A DNA stretch of 64,000 nt from Closterium sp. NIES-65. Its lineage: Eukaryota; Streptophyta; Zygnematophyceae; Desmidiales; Closteriaceae. The notes below the pieces were generated by a model, which had not been told where the DNA came from, made no database searches, and was given only the letters and a program-made list of their open reading frames with translations. The stretch is from assembly GCA_948144175.1 (NCBI GenBank), contig CANXME010000095.1, forward strand, positions 434,001-498,000, read 5' to 3'. Of this stretch, positions 32,301 to 42,700 are shown one piece after another (position 1 is the stretch's first letter; each line of letters begins with the position of its first letter). Position numbers and translations under genes: made by a program.

Positions 32301-33629
32301 GTCCCCATTTTCTCCCACCAGACTTGGGTTCCCCCTGGCTCTTGGCGCTCCCTCGTTCCCAATTCCCGCACCCTGTGGGTTATCGCCCCGGGGGTTTACC
32401 CCATTGTTCTGGGTTCTCCTTCGCTCCCCAGTTGTTCTCGTCATGTGTGTTCCCTCCTCCTCCTCCAACGAGATTTCCTCCGATGGTTCCGCCGACTCAG
32501 CTACATAATCACCCCCCTCATCGGTGTTTTCATCAGCTTCGTCGTTTTGATTCGGTGTATGCTCCGCTTGCTCCGGTCGCTCGTGGCGTTCCCGCCACGT
32601 TCCTGTTCTTACGAGCGCGGCCCTTCCGCCGACAATTGGGCCTCTCCCGCTGAGTCCCCTTCTGGCCCCTCGCACTCCTCCCCTTGCTCTGCGGGCCAAT
32701 TCTCCCCCCCGAAGGCCGGTGTTCTGCTCGACTCGGCCCGCCCGTTGCGGTGCTCCCGCCGGGATCCACGGTGTCACCATCGGCGTTGCCTGGCCAGCCC
32801 TTGGCTGGCCCCAGGTGATGCATTGCGCCCTCGTGGCACTGCGGGTTTCGCGCCGAGGAGTCTGTTGAGCCGTGGCGGCAGCCGTGGTCGTTCCCTCCTC
32901 TCCGCCCGTCGAGTTCCGCAATCCTTGACGCGGGGGTTGTTGCATTGCAGGGTCCGCCCTCGTGTTCCCTGTCACTATGGTCGGTGTGGGTGTGGGCCTG
33001 ATCCCGTCGCTTGCTTTCCCTCTCCCGTCACTTGTTCCCGCAGATGGCAAATGACGCTCTTGCCCTTGTGGCAACTGCCCTTGCAGAAGCCAGCCCAGGA
33101 GGGGTCCCGGGGGACCAAGTCCCAGCCCTGCTCCGGGCCGCCTCGGTGCTGGCCGGGCTCGAGGCGCCATTTTTCCGCGGGCGGCGCCGGCAGTCCCGAC
33201 AGCTCCGCGGCCCTGTCTACCGCTCCCCCCCAGGTTGTGTCCCTGCGTGTTTGCGCCCTCGGCAGCTACAGAGGTTTCGGCGTCCGCACCGGCGACCGGC
33301 GCGTCCTCCTCGGTCCGGGCTCCGCCCTGTTCCCCTGTCGCCGCAGTCGCCACCGCAGCCGGTGCAGACGCCGTTACAGGCTCCGGTGACGCCGTCAGCT
33401 CCACCGCCACGGTCGGTTCCTGAGCCACTGGTGGTCCCGTCTCCCCCGGTTGCCAGTGCCTGGGGGATGGGAGAGGGTGAGGCTGAGCCGCCGCCAGAGG
33501 CAGCGTCAGACCCGCCAGGCTCAGCAGCAGCCGTCGTCTCAGTCGCCTCAGCAGCAACCCCCTCCAGCCCCGCAGCAGCTGCATCCTCAACCGTCGCGGC
33601 CACCTCTGTCTCAGACCCCATTGCGCCAC
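29304..33629 (-). pseudogene. L4 ORF2: RT and restriction-like endonuclease (two stops, no shifts)
   Basis: A single minus-strand frame over 4.3 kb is broken only by TAG at 31977-31979 (L5 has Gln there) and by a stop at 30255-30257 (L5 has Arg). The order is acidic/basic N-terminal region (TGTWRERHERPEQ), FLVRRMPPRILESYSLCLLA, NGVGGGPSGTCFEHLKDP, LIALEKPGGGVRPIAIGEAI, LQLDIENAFNSVERATFFNA, GVRQGDPLGPLLFAAAIQ and catalytic VAYADDITIVG. Next are the C-x-C...H-x3-C knuckle (CPCKRANTAI...NHLLRC), then KRGELAIRDKESNETWVTDV (endonuclease) and DYVGFFGLAVETYAALA, ending GVMGQ. It would nick the target and prime reverse transcription there. The part right of about 33040 lies antisense to ORF1 and may not be genuine protein. 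Confidence 0.9.
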
Positions 33630-34103
33630 TTCCCCCTGCCGCCTCGGCCGCAGCCGCCTCGCCCCCCGTCGTCTCCTGTTCCTCCGGCGCCTCCCGATGT
33701 GCAGTTATTCCCACACGTTCCACGGGATCCTCATTTTGCCGCGCATGGGGCAGCGACTCCTTTCCACGTCGAGCAGTGCGTGATGCACGTGGGGACGTGT
33801 TTGACGTTGCTGTCCTACGTGCTGGACCAACTCCATGTGTGTCTGGCGCGGCAGGGTGTGGAGGTTGGGGGGATGTTGCCGTCGGAGCAGTCAGCGGCGG
33901 TGTCCGCCGCAAGGGAGATGCTGCATTATCTCCCCCTGATCGGGCTTGTCCAGGGCGCCCCTGGTGCTGCGCTCGGGCCTGGCCCTGGGGCAATGTTGCG
34001 GCTTGCTGAGTCTGCGCAAGGGGCCCCTCTTGGTCTTGTATCAGCCGCCGCATCCGTCCTACGCTGGATGGACGGGAGGCTGTGCTGGATACTCTCCGAG
34101 TAG
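33044..34103 (+). pseudogene. L4 ORF1 on the strand opposite ORF2 (one frameshift)
   Basis: It starts MANDALALVATALAEASPGG, matching MADGALGLVASALADAIPGG of L5 with nearly all differences silent or conservative. An Arg-rich box follows (RGRRRQSRQL ... LRPRQLQRFRRPHRRPARPP). A frameshift between about 33330 and 33460 moves to a frame with Gln/Pro-rich sequence (QQPSSQSPQQQPPPAPQQ). The C-terminal domain is helical: VEQCVMHVGTCLTLLSYVLD, QLHVCLARQG, GPGPGAMLRLAESAQGAPLG, then VLRWMDGRLCWILSE and TAG at 34101-34103. No known family recognised. Confidence 0.72.
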
Positions 34104-34438
34104 CCGGCTTGTCCCCTCTGCTTTCCCCCTTCCCAGCGTGTTTAGCCTTGGGCTTCCCCATGGCGGTGTAGGCACGCCCGGGGGTGTTGCTTTTGCTGTA
34201 GGTCCCTACCACTGCATGTTGTATCGAATGCTATTATGAATCATGTCATTGGAATTTCCTTGTCGAAGGCGGCCGGCGCGAGCCGCCGGTTTTGGAGAGT
34301 GAACTAGACTCACCAGTGAAGAATGAGCTCACAGGGATAGGTTTAGGGGCTTTATACTAGGGGGAGTACTCTAAAAACGGCTAAGGACTAGATCCTAGGG
34401 GAGAAGGTCTAAAAACGGCTAAGGACTGAACTAGGCTA

Positions 34439-34439
<1 letters not shown>

Positions 34440-34526
<87 letters not shown>
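34440..34526. repeat. (CT)n microsatellite between L4 and L5
   Basis: About 86 bases of CT with one TTC interruption. L5's 3' end begins at AGCGGTCCTTCATTGATAAG. Confidence 0.95.
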
Positions 34527-34527
<1 letters not shown>

Positions 34528-34767
34528 GCGGTCCTTCATTGATAAGATCAGAAAGGTACAAGCATGGCATGAGTAGAGACTAGGCCATTGTCTACCCTAG
34601 TTATGCCTGCATTCATGGCCCTGCAAGATATAGGTGCATGTGAGTGCTTCCTGCAACAAACCAGGCCTGGTGCCCTCAAGTCGCTCCATCTCCTGTTCCC
34701 TGTTCACCTAGCAGCCTGAACCCTTGTCCTCCCTGTTCAGCTGCCCTCCTGACCAGCCCGTGCTGCC

Positions 34768-37700
34768 CTACTCCCCCAGTACCCCCTCCATCTCATCCTC
34801 TAGCACCTGCCAGAGGTCTCCCAAGCTGGGCTCCCATGGATCCGTGGGTCCCTGAGGGAAGGCCGCCTCAGCAGCTCGGTTTGACTTGGAAAGGAAGGAC
34901 ACCGCCTGGCTACGCTGGAGCATTATGGACCACCGCTGTCTGTAGTGAGCTGTGAGCCGCGCAGCTGTGGTAGTGAGTTTGCCTTGGCGATATTTCTTCT
35001 TTGCTGCCGAATTTGCTAGCAGCCGCAAAAACTGCACCGTATCTGCTGCCAGGGCCCCGTATGTCTCCACCGCCAACCCAAAAAACCCCACACAGTCTGG
35101 GAGACCCTCGTAGAGCCTATGCTTGCTCTCGGAGGCTTCCTTGGCCGCCCACCCTGGCGGCTTCCGTGCTCTGGTGTCGCGCCTCTGTAGGACTGGGTCC
35201 GGTCACGGTCACGTCCGTGACAAAGGTTTCACCCGATTCCTGGTCCTGGATTGCTAAATCCGCCCTCTTACGTAGCACGGGGGGGGAGAAGGTGGTGGTT
35301 TCGTGGAAGGTCGAGAAACCTGCCTCCCTCGCCATCCGGAGTGCTGCATACACCAGTGCATCATGTGTCCTAACCACGTCTCCTCCATCAGCACATCTAA
35401 GTAGGTGATTCGGGAGCGAGGTGTCGCTGATGTCCGAGTTTTTCCGCTTGCAAGGGCACTTTACTGTAACCGGCAGCTGCATGCCTAGACGGAAGCCCAA
35501 CGCCATCGAGAGCTGACCAGGGGATAATGTAAGGTCAGCCCTCGTTGGCACCGCGTGCAGCCAATCTCCTGCCCCTATTCCCTGCAGGCCGATGAGTCTC
35601 ACTGCGTGCCCGTTGTCTTTCCCCGGCCTATCCATCATTGTGTCTGCCACGAGCTCCCTTGCCTTAGTCTCCCAGATGTGCCTGGATAGGAGCAACTGCA
35701 GGTTGCCTGCACCTGGTGGGCGTTCTCTAAAGGCATGCAGGGCTGCTCGTGCACTTGCAGGGAGCTCCTCCTCCAGTGCCGTGAGCTGGTTGCTTTTGGG
35801 GGGCTCCGGGTTCCAAGTGTGAGAGAGCAGTGTTGTTGCCCGGCTGAGTAGGTGCTCTTTCTTAATGTTCATCTGCTGCAGCAGTTGTTGCGCCGCTGTA
35901 ATTGATGCAATGTGTGCTGCCGGTGCCTCCGAGGTTGGGTCCACAATGCCCAGCCCCCCGAGCCGTATTGGGAGTGTTGCCTGTCGCCAGAGCAAACTCT
36001 GTTCGAGCTCACACCTCGGCATCCGTAGTTTCGCCGAGGTGAGCGCCGCTTCCAGCAAGGTTTCGCTCCATCCCCTCCAGCTCTCTCTCGGCAGTGCTTG
36101 TGATGGTGTGGTGCGTAGCAGGTAGGACACCCTCCTGCTGATGCTTCGCGAGATGATGAGCAGGGCGTGTTGAGGGTGCATCTGGGCGACTAAGGGGAGT
36201 GGTGCGGAGGCATCAGTGAGCTTCGCGACAATCTGATTTGTGCAGAATTCCTCTGTGCCGATGGGGCTGCCCAGCACCAGGATGCCTTCTCTGCTCATCT
36301 CTAACCCCTCTGGAGGCGTTCCATCCTGGGCTTCTATCCCGTTGGGTGTCCATGCTGAGGATTTCCCAATGTTGCACTTCAGCCCGCATGATGCTAGACC
36401 GCGGGTGATGGAGTCGAACGCTAAAAACGCCGCCTCCTGTGGGCCTACGATCGTGATATCATCTGCGTAGGCCACAACCGCCACCTCTGGGAGGAGCGTG
36501 GCCGTCGTGAGTAGGGTAGGTTGGATGGCCGCGGCAAAGAGTATTGGGCCCAATGGGTCTCCTTGTCGCACCCCCCTGGTGCTCGCTATGTGATCTGTGT
36601 TGAAGCGTGTGTCGACGAGCAGGCGGGAGGGTCCGTCATAGAGCGTGCGGACGAGGGGTATGAGCGGCTGCAGGTTGGACCGGGAGAGCGCAGTGAAGAA
36701 GGCAGAACGTTCTACGCTATTGAAGGCATTCTCGATATCTAGCTGCAGCGCGATGCACTTGCTATCGTCCCGCATGAGCGATCTGACGGTGTGTATGACA
36801 CATTCGGCTCCGCCCGTGACTCCCACTCCGTATTGCACAGGTAGGAAAAACTCTCTTATGTTCGGTGCTAATTCGCGTAGTGCCGCTTTCGCCACTATTC
36901 TGAGTATGGTCTCGCCAATGGCTATAGGTCGTACCCCGCCCCCTGGCTTTTCTAGGGCGATGAGGCGTGAAGGGAGTAGCATGTCGCGGACCTCCTGGGT
37001 CTGGAGTGTTCCAAGCAGGTGGTTAACTAAGCGCGTAAGTAGTATGAGAGCCTCCTCGTTTGTGTGGGCAGGATCCTTCAGGTGTTCGAAGCAGGTGCCT
37101 GATGGGCCTGCTCCCACTCCATTCGGGCATTTCGCCAGCAGATCGCGGAGGTCGTCATGGCTGATGCTGAGTGAGGCAGTGGCATACCCTGTAACCAACG
37201 CAGGTGTTGGCGTTACTGCGGTTGGGTGTTTCGCTCGTAGCGCTGCGAGGGTCTCTGGCGATGTGTCCGCCAGTGGTGTTACGCGTAACGCTGCAACCGC
37301 TTTCGAAATGTTCCCTTTTTTGACGAGCCCTTCTGCTCTAGCACACAGGCCCACATCGTCAGGCTGGTGTCGTAACGGTTCTCCTGTGTAGGGGATGACA
37401 CAGGCCTCAGTGTAGAGCGCGTCCCACCTGCCGAGCCTGAATTGGTGTAGCCTGTGCTCGATTTCCGCCCACCGAGTCCCTTCCACTGGCTCCGGCAAAG
37501 GTCGCAGGGTTAGCCTCGGCAGGAACAGCAACAGTTTCCAACCTCCTGGACAGTCGGGATATTCCGTCGCTCTCAGGAGCGGGGTCAGTAGACATTGGGT
37601 GTAGCTCTCCAATAGCTTAGGTGGCAGCCGTCGGACAAAGAAGGGCTGATTGCTCTGCTGGAGCTTTGTCGTGTCCCATGATGCCACCTGTTGCCATAGT

Positions 37701-39442
37701 CCAGTGTCCCTCGCCAGGTCAGATGGTTGACGTATGCTTGGCTCTGGCTGTGGTGCTGGTCCCGCGCCATCTACCGGTTCCTCATTGTTGCCTCTCCCGC
37801 CATCTCCAAACCTTGCCCTACCCCGTGTGGCAATTCTTTCTTCACTCTCCCCCCCGGACTGTGAGAGTTCCTCCGAAACGTGCTCATTGTCAGGATTAAA
37901 TTCACTCCCACTGTCGTTGTCGTCAGTGCTTTCCTCCTCATTCGCCACCTCGTGCTCAATCTCCGGACGGTTGTGTCGCTCCCGCCACGTCCCGGATCTA
38001 ACCAGTGCTGGCTCTCCGCCCACGACTGGCCCTCTCCCCCCTCTTCCTCCTCGTCCCCCGCCTTGGTCTCCGCGTGCTCTTCCCCTGCCAGCGCCGTTGT
38101 TCCCTCCTTGCCCTCCGCGGGTTGCGCTCGCTCGTCCCGCCGGCATCCACGGCGCTTGCCTCACGGTCGATCGTCCGCCTTTCGGCGGTCCCCAGGCGAT
38201 TCTGCCTCCTCTCGCGCGGCTTCGAGTCGCCCTGCCTTCCGTTTCTGGCTGGGCGTCGTTCCCGGCTGCTGTTACTCCTACCTGTGGTTGTGGTCGAGTC
38301 GCTGTCCGTTCGGTTTGCGGTTCGCCTCCGCCTCCACCCCTTGCGGTCTCCCTGCTGCTCGTACCCCTCGATGGCTGACGGTGCCCTTGGACTTGTGGCG
38401 TCTGCTCTTGCAGATGCCATCCCCGGAGGGGCCCCGGGGGACCCGGTGCCAGGCCTGCTCCGAGCCTTCGCGGTGTTGGCTGGACGCGGATCCTCTTCCC
38501 AGTCGTCTCGCGGCCGGCGTGGCGGGCCTCCTCGGCATGGTCGCCGTGGTGGCTCGCACCAGCCGGTGTATCGCTCCCCTCCTGGGCGGACTCATGCGTT
38601 TCTGCGACCGCGTCAGCAGCAGTCCTTCCGTCGTACTCGCCGTCAGTCGGGCCTTCCTCCGCCTCTCCCGCGTTCTCCGCGATCGTTGGTGCCAGGGTCC
38701 TCTCCTCCGCCGTCCCATCTTCTTCCGCAGGCTCAGTCGCCGCCGTCGCAACCCTCGTCGTCGCCGCTCCCGCCACAGTCCCCATCTGTTCTGCAGGCAG
38801 CTCCTCCGCCTTCTTTGTCCCCGTTGCCGTCAGCTCCCTCTGCCTCTGCGGTTGTTCTGCCCGCTCCAACAGCACCGCCTGCACTCCCCCCGCGCGCGCT
38901 CCCACAGTTGTTTCTTGGGGGGTGTGAGATCCCAAGACCATGTGAGGTGTTGTCGACTCCCCAGCCGGCTGCCGCACCCGTAGCCTCTGCTGCCGCTCCC
39001 GATGAGCCCTGTAGTCGGTGGGAGGAGTGTCCGCCTGTAGAGCGGCTTCGTCGCGTCGAGCAGCGCATTGCGACCGTGGGGACTGTCCTGGAGCTGCTGG
39101 CGTTGGTGCTTGATCAGCTGCATTCAGGGCTGTTACGTGGGCGTGTTGTCTGCCCACCTTTGTCGAAGAGGCAGCGGGCCGTTGTGGTGACGGCGGCGCG
39201 GCGGATGATGGGGAGCCTCCCGCAGATGGGCCTCGAGACAGGCTCCCCGGGGCTGGGTTCTGGTCCCGGGCCTTCCGCTGTGAGGCGGTTGGCCTCTTCA
39301 GTCCGTCGTGCCCCCCTCGACCTTGTGCCAGCCGCCTCGGCGCTGTTGCGCTGGTTGGACGGGCGGCTGGCTTTGATCCTCGCCGATTAGGTTCTGCTTT
39401 CCACTTCTCGGCCTTGCTTGTCCTGGGCTTGGGCTTTCCCAT
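34768..39442 (-). pseudogene. L5 ORF2: RT plus restriction-like endonuclease (one frameshift)
   Basis: A minus-strand frame of 1441 codons runs from MGKPKPRTSKAEKWK (39442) to 35117. It then continues in another frame to LGE and TAG at 34768-34770, because of one extra base at about 35198-35202 (GGTCCGGTC where relatives have GGTCGGTC). Motifs: FFVRRLPPKLLESYTQCLLT, NGVGAGPSGTCFEHLKDP, LIALEKPGGGVRPIAIGETI, LQLDIENAFNSVERSAFFTA, GVRQGDPLGPILFAAAIQ, catalytic AYADDITIVG (about residue 990), the knuckle CPCKRKNSDI...NHLLRC (about 1330) and RADLAIQDQESGETFVTDVT (endonuclease, about 1390). The first roughly 360-475 residues lie antisense to ORF1, are low-complexity and poorly conserved with L4, although both copies start MGKPK. 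The true start is uncertain. Confidence 0.9.
38371..39390 (+). CDS. L5 ORF1, opposite strand to ORF2 (open)
   Basis: Start chosen at MADGALGLVASALADAIPGG because L4 begins MANDALALVATALAEASPGG at the same place; the frame is open further upstream to 38005. It gives 339 residues. Residues 30-95 are Arg/Gly-rich (RGRRGGPPRHGRRGG, FLRPRQQQSFRRTRRQ), suiting nucleic-acid binding. Residues 95-210 are Pro/Ser-rich. Residues 214-339 form a helical domain shared with L4: RVEQRIATVGTVLELLALVL, DQLHSGLLRG, GSGPGPSAVRRLASSVRRAP, LLRWLDGRLALILAD, TAG. The architecture resembles LINE ORF1/Gag, but the gene is head-to-head with ORF2 rather than upstream on the same strand. No known domain identified; function inferred. 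Confidence 0.7.
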   Translation: MADGALGLVASALADAIPGGAPGDPVPGLLRAFAVLAGRGSSSQSSRGRRGGPPRHGRRGGSHQPVYRSPPGRTHAFLRPRQQQSFRRTRRQSGLPPPLPRSPRSLVPGSSPPPSHLLPQAQSPPSQPSSSPLPPQSPSVLQAAPPPSLSPLPSAPSASAVVLPAPTAPPALPPRALPQLFLGGCEIPRPCEVLSTPQPAAAPVASAAAPDEPCSRWEECPPVERLRRVEQRIATVGTVLELLALVLDQLHSGLLRGRVVCPPLSKRQRAVVVTAARRMMGSLPQMGLETGSPGLGSGPGPSAVRRLASSVRRAPLDLVPAASALLRWLDGRLALILAD

Positions 39443-39519
39443 GTGTGTTGTGGTTACGCCAGGGGGTTTTGTGGTGGGTTCTTGTGCCGGTGTTGCATAT
39501 TAAGCGTTGTGAACCCTGT

Positions 39520-39521
<2 letters not shown>

Positions 39522-39600
<79 letters not shown>
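39522..39600. repeat. (CT)n microsatellite between L5 and L6
   Basis: 79 bases of uninterrupted CT. L6's 3' end begins immediately after, AATGGTCCGTATATTGATAA. Confidence 0.97.
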
Positions 39601-39601
<1 letters not shown>

Positions 39602-39703
39602 ATGGTCCGTATATTGATAAGCCAGAAGGGTACACACATGCAGTGAGAGACAGCCGGTACTAACACGCAAGGTAACCTAGACTATCCAACCCCACTAAGT
39701 CAC

Positions 39704-42700
39704 CTAGAGCTCAAGAAGAGGCTCAAGGACGGTAAAACAGTCCCCAAGGTACAATTCCTGCCCTATCCCTCCTACAGGCGGGTTCTCTGCAGCCGCCGCT
39801 TCTCCTAACTTGATCATGAGACCCACGGATTGAGCCCTCTGCAGTGCAACCGACCACCTCTGCCTGAACTGGTGCAGAAACTTCGCGGCATGATAGGATT
39901 TGGAGTCGGCGTTGAAGTATCGCCGAGCCGCCGTGTCCGCAAGGAGTTTCAGGAACACAGGGACCTCCGCACAAGGGCAGCCATAGGTCTCTACGGCGAG
40001 GGGGAAGAAGCCCACTGTCTCTGGCAGGTTTTCATAGTGCTTGATCTTTTTATCCGCCTGCTCCCTGGCCGCCCATCCCCTTCCTTTCCTAGCCTCCGGG
40101 TCCCTGGTACTAATAGGGTCCGTTACCATCACATCACACACCCAAACCGCCCCACTGCTCCTGTCCGTCATGGTAAAGTCCGCGGTCTGCTCCTCTATGG
40201 GGCAGTACACGTTTGTTTCTCTGTGTACGATGAACCCCGCGTCTTGTGCCATGCTGATGCAAGCGTCGCGGAGCTCATTATGAGTATTCGTACGGTGCTT
40301 CCCTGTGCCGCAGCGGAAGAGGTGGTTGGGGAGGCGCGGGTCTGTGATAGCGGTGTGGTCAGTACAGTCACAGTTCTTCGGAGTGGAGAAAGGGAGGCCC
40401 AGCCGGAAGCGCACGGCGTTGCTGAAGTGTACCGGCCCGATGCGCCGAGAAGAAGCTACTGGTACAGCCGTCAGCCAGTCTCCTGTGCCGTAGCCAGTCA
40501 GTGAGAACATTCTCTGCGTGTGCCCAGACAGAGGATTCAGTCTCATTCGCCTTGTCTCTTGGACCTGAACCGCGTACCGACTCCCCTGCACTTTGAGGGC
40601 CAGCGTGTGCTGAAGCTTGATGTCTGACCTAGAGAGCCGTTCCTGGTCAACGACGTCGCGTGCATCTGTGGGCAGGGCAGTCTCGCACTCTGTGAGCCAG
40701 GAATGGAGCGGTGTGGTGACGTCCAGGGGCAGAATCATGTGGCTGTGTGCTCGGGTCAGTGCTGTGTCTGGTGCTAGCGTCAGGGAGGAAAAGAAGAGCG
40801 CGGCTTGTGTGAAACTGGCTACGAAGCCGTAGACCCCTTCCACGAGCGGGTCCGTCAATCCTAAGCCACCCAGGGACGATGGGAGCGAAGCCTGCGCCCA
40901 CACTCTCGACTGCTCCGTGCTACACGTCGGGACTTTAATCCCGCAGGATGTCAGGAGCGCAGCTAGTAGGTCCCGCCCCCACTGCGCCCAGGTGTCTCGT
41001 GGCAGGAGGTTCAGTGGCGTGGTCCTAGTGAGGTATGCGACGCAGTCTAGAAATGCAGCGGGTCAGTAGCAGGGAGGCTACTTGGGGGTCGACGCGTTCT
41101 AACAGTGGCAGCGGCTTCGCCATTTCCTCCAGCTGCCCTGCCAGGAACTTGGCCGCACCCGCCGCTGGCCCCAGGAAGCTACCTAGAAGGCGTATCCCGT
41201 CCTAGGACAACGGGACTCCTGGCGGTAGCAGAATCTCCTCGTCGCCTCTCGTGCTCCATGCCGCACATTTCTGCGGATTGTGTGTAAGCCCCAGCTGCGC
41301 TAACTTGCTCGTGAAGAAATTGAATGCTGCTACAGTGTCTGCGTTGTCCCCCAAAAACGTCACGTCGTCTACATACGCCAAACAGAGAACGTGGGGGTGG
41401 GCATCTGCAGTTTCGCGAAGTGCTGGGTGGATCCCTGCTGCGAACAGTAGAGGACCGAGTGGGTCTCCTTGTCTCACCCCGCGTTCACTGTTCAGTGGGT
41501 GGCTGGCGAAATTCGAAACAAGGTACAGCTTCGACGGGTTATTGTACGTTAGCCGCACTAGAGGGAGCAGTGACGAAAGGTTGTTGTCGCAAATCCCGTT
41601 GATGATTGCTTGTCGCGAAATGCTGTTAAAAGCATTCGAAATGTCTGTCTGTAACACCACGCAGCGGTCCCTCGAGTCAACGAAGGCACGTGCAACGTGG
41701 ATGTTCGCTTCGGCCCCCCCAGGTACCGCCACCCCGTACTGTAGAGGCAGGAAATGGTCACGTGCAGCTTCCCCAATTGCGGTCAGAGCAGCCTTGCCTG
41801 CGAGGCGCGTCAGGCATTCGCCAATTGCAATTGGCCAAACCCCCCCGCCTGGCTTGGACAGCGCTATTAGGCGCGACGCCGTCAGCAGGTCTGCCACTGG
41901 CTCGGGTAATTTGCCTGCCAGGATGGTGTTTACTAGGGCATGTAAGTGGGTGCAGACCGATGCGTTGGTTGCCGATGCGTCGCGAAGGTGTTCGAAGGCG
42001 GTTCCGGACGGTCCGGTCCCCACACCATTTTCGCACCGACCCAGAAGCTTGGCGAAATCGGCTTGGCTGATTTGCAGGTTCGGGCCTGGTGTCGTTGGCC
42101 AGCTCAGCTGCTCGTCATCGGCTCGGGGGTGTTTCGCGCGGAGTTCTTCCAAAACTGCTGGGCCAGGTGGGCAGACTGGGGTTGACTCGTGGGCCAGCAC
42201 GGCTCGGCGGAGGCTTCCTCGCTTGGCCAGGCCTTCCGCCCTGCTGAGAACTCCCGCCTCGTCTGGCTGGTGACGTGGAGGCGGTGGGGTGTTGTTGGCT
42301 TCGATCGTGTCAGAGTACAGCTGCCCCCATTCGCCACGCTGGAAAGCTCTGAGACGGGCTTTGACTTCGGGCCACTTCGGTCTTCTTGGCGACGGTTGGC
42401 GAAGTGTGAGCCGAGGGAGAAACAGCAGCAGTCGCCAGCCTGCGACTGAGTCAGGGTTTCGCGCGAGGTGTAGGAGCGGGGTGAGTAACACCAGCGAAAA
42501 TAGCTGACACAAATTGGGCGGTAATCGGCGCGACAGGGATGGCTGACGACTGTCGCAAAGTGCCGCCAAGTCCCAGTCATCGATGGCTGCGAACAGGTCT
42601 GATCGTTTCGCCAATTCCCCTGGCGAGAAGTAGCGGGGGAAATGTGCTTGGTTTGTGGACGCGCTGCGAGAGCGCGCTGCCTGATGTCTCTGCTCGCGCC

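Larger units (their letters stand above)
28985..34439 (-). mobile_element. LINE unit L4 (family F2), nearly full length
   Basis: The 3' end (AAGCAGTCCTTCATTGATAG in + orientation) follows a short CT run. ORF2 occupies 29304-33629 on the minus strand, ORF1 33044-34103 on the plus strand. The 5' end has a partial palindrome (34264-34290), a TATA-like box (34350-34359) and a short internal duplication (GGCTAAGGACT at about 34379 and 34419), then (CT)n. Confidence 0.88.
34527..39521 (-). mobile_element. LINE unit L5 (family F2), best preserved ORF2
   Basis: The 3' end abuts (CT)n at 34526. ORF2 spans 34768-39442 on the minus strand with one 1-base insertion. ORF1 is open at 38371-39390 on the plus strand. 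The 5' end stops about 80 bases past the putative ORF2 start and lacks the hairpin/TATA module seen in L1, L2 and L6, so it is probably slightly 5'-truncated. The right boundary is the (CT)n tract at 39522-39600. Confidence 0.9.

Noticed and set aside
41251..42273. 340-codon plus-strand frame antisense to L6 ORF2, with a similar frame at 9673-10320 in L1
   Set aside because: It mirrors the most conserved RT region, so its similarity is a shadow of ORF2. It lacks the third-position pattern seen for ORF1.
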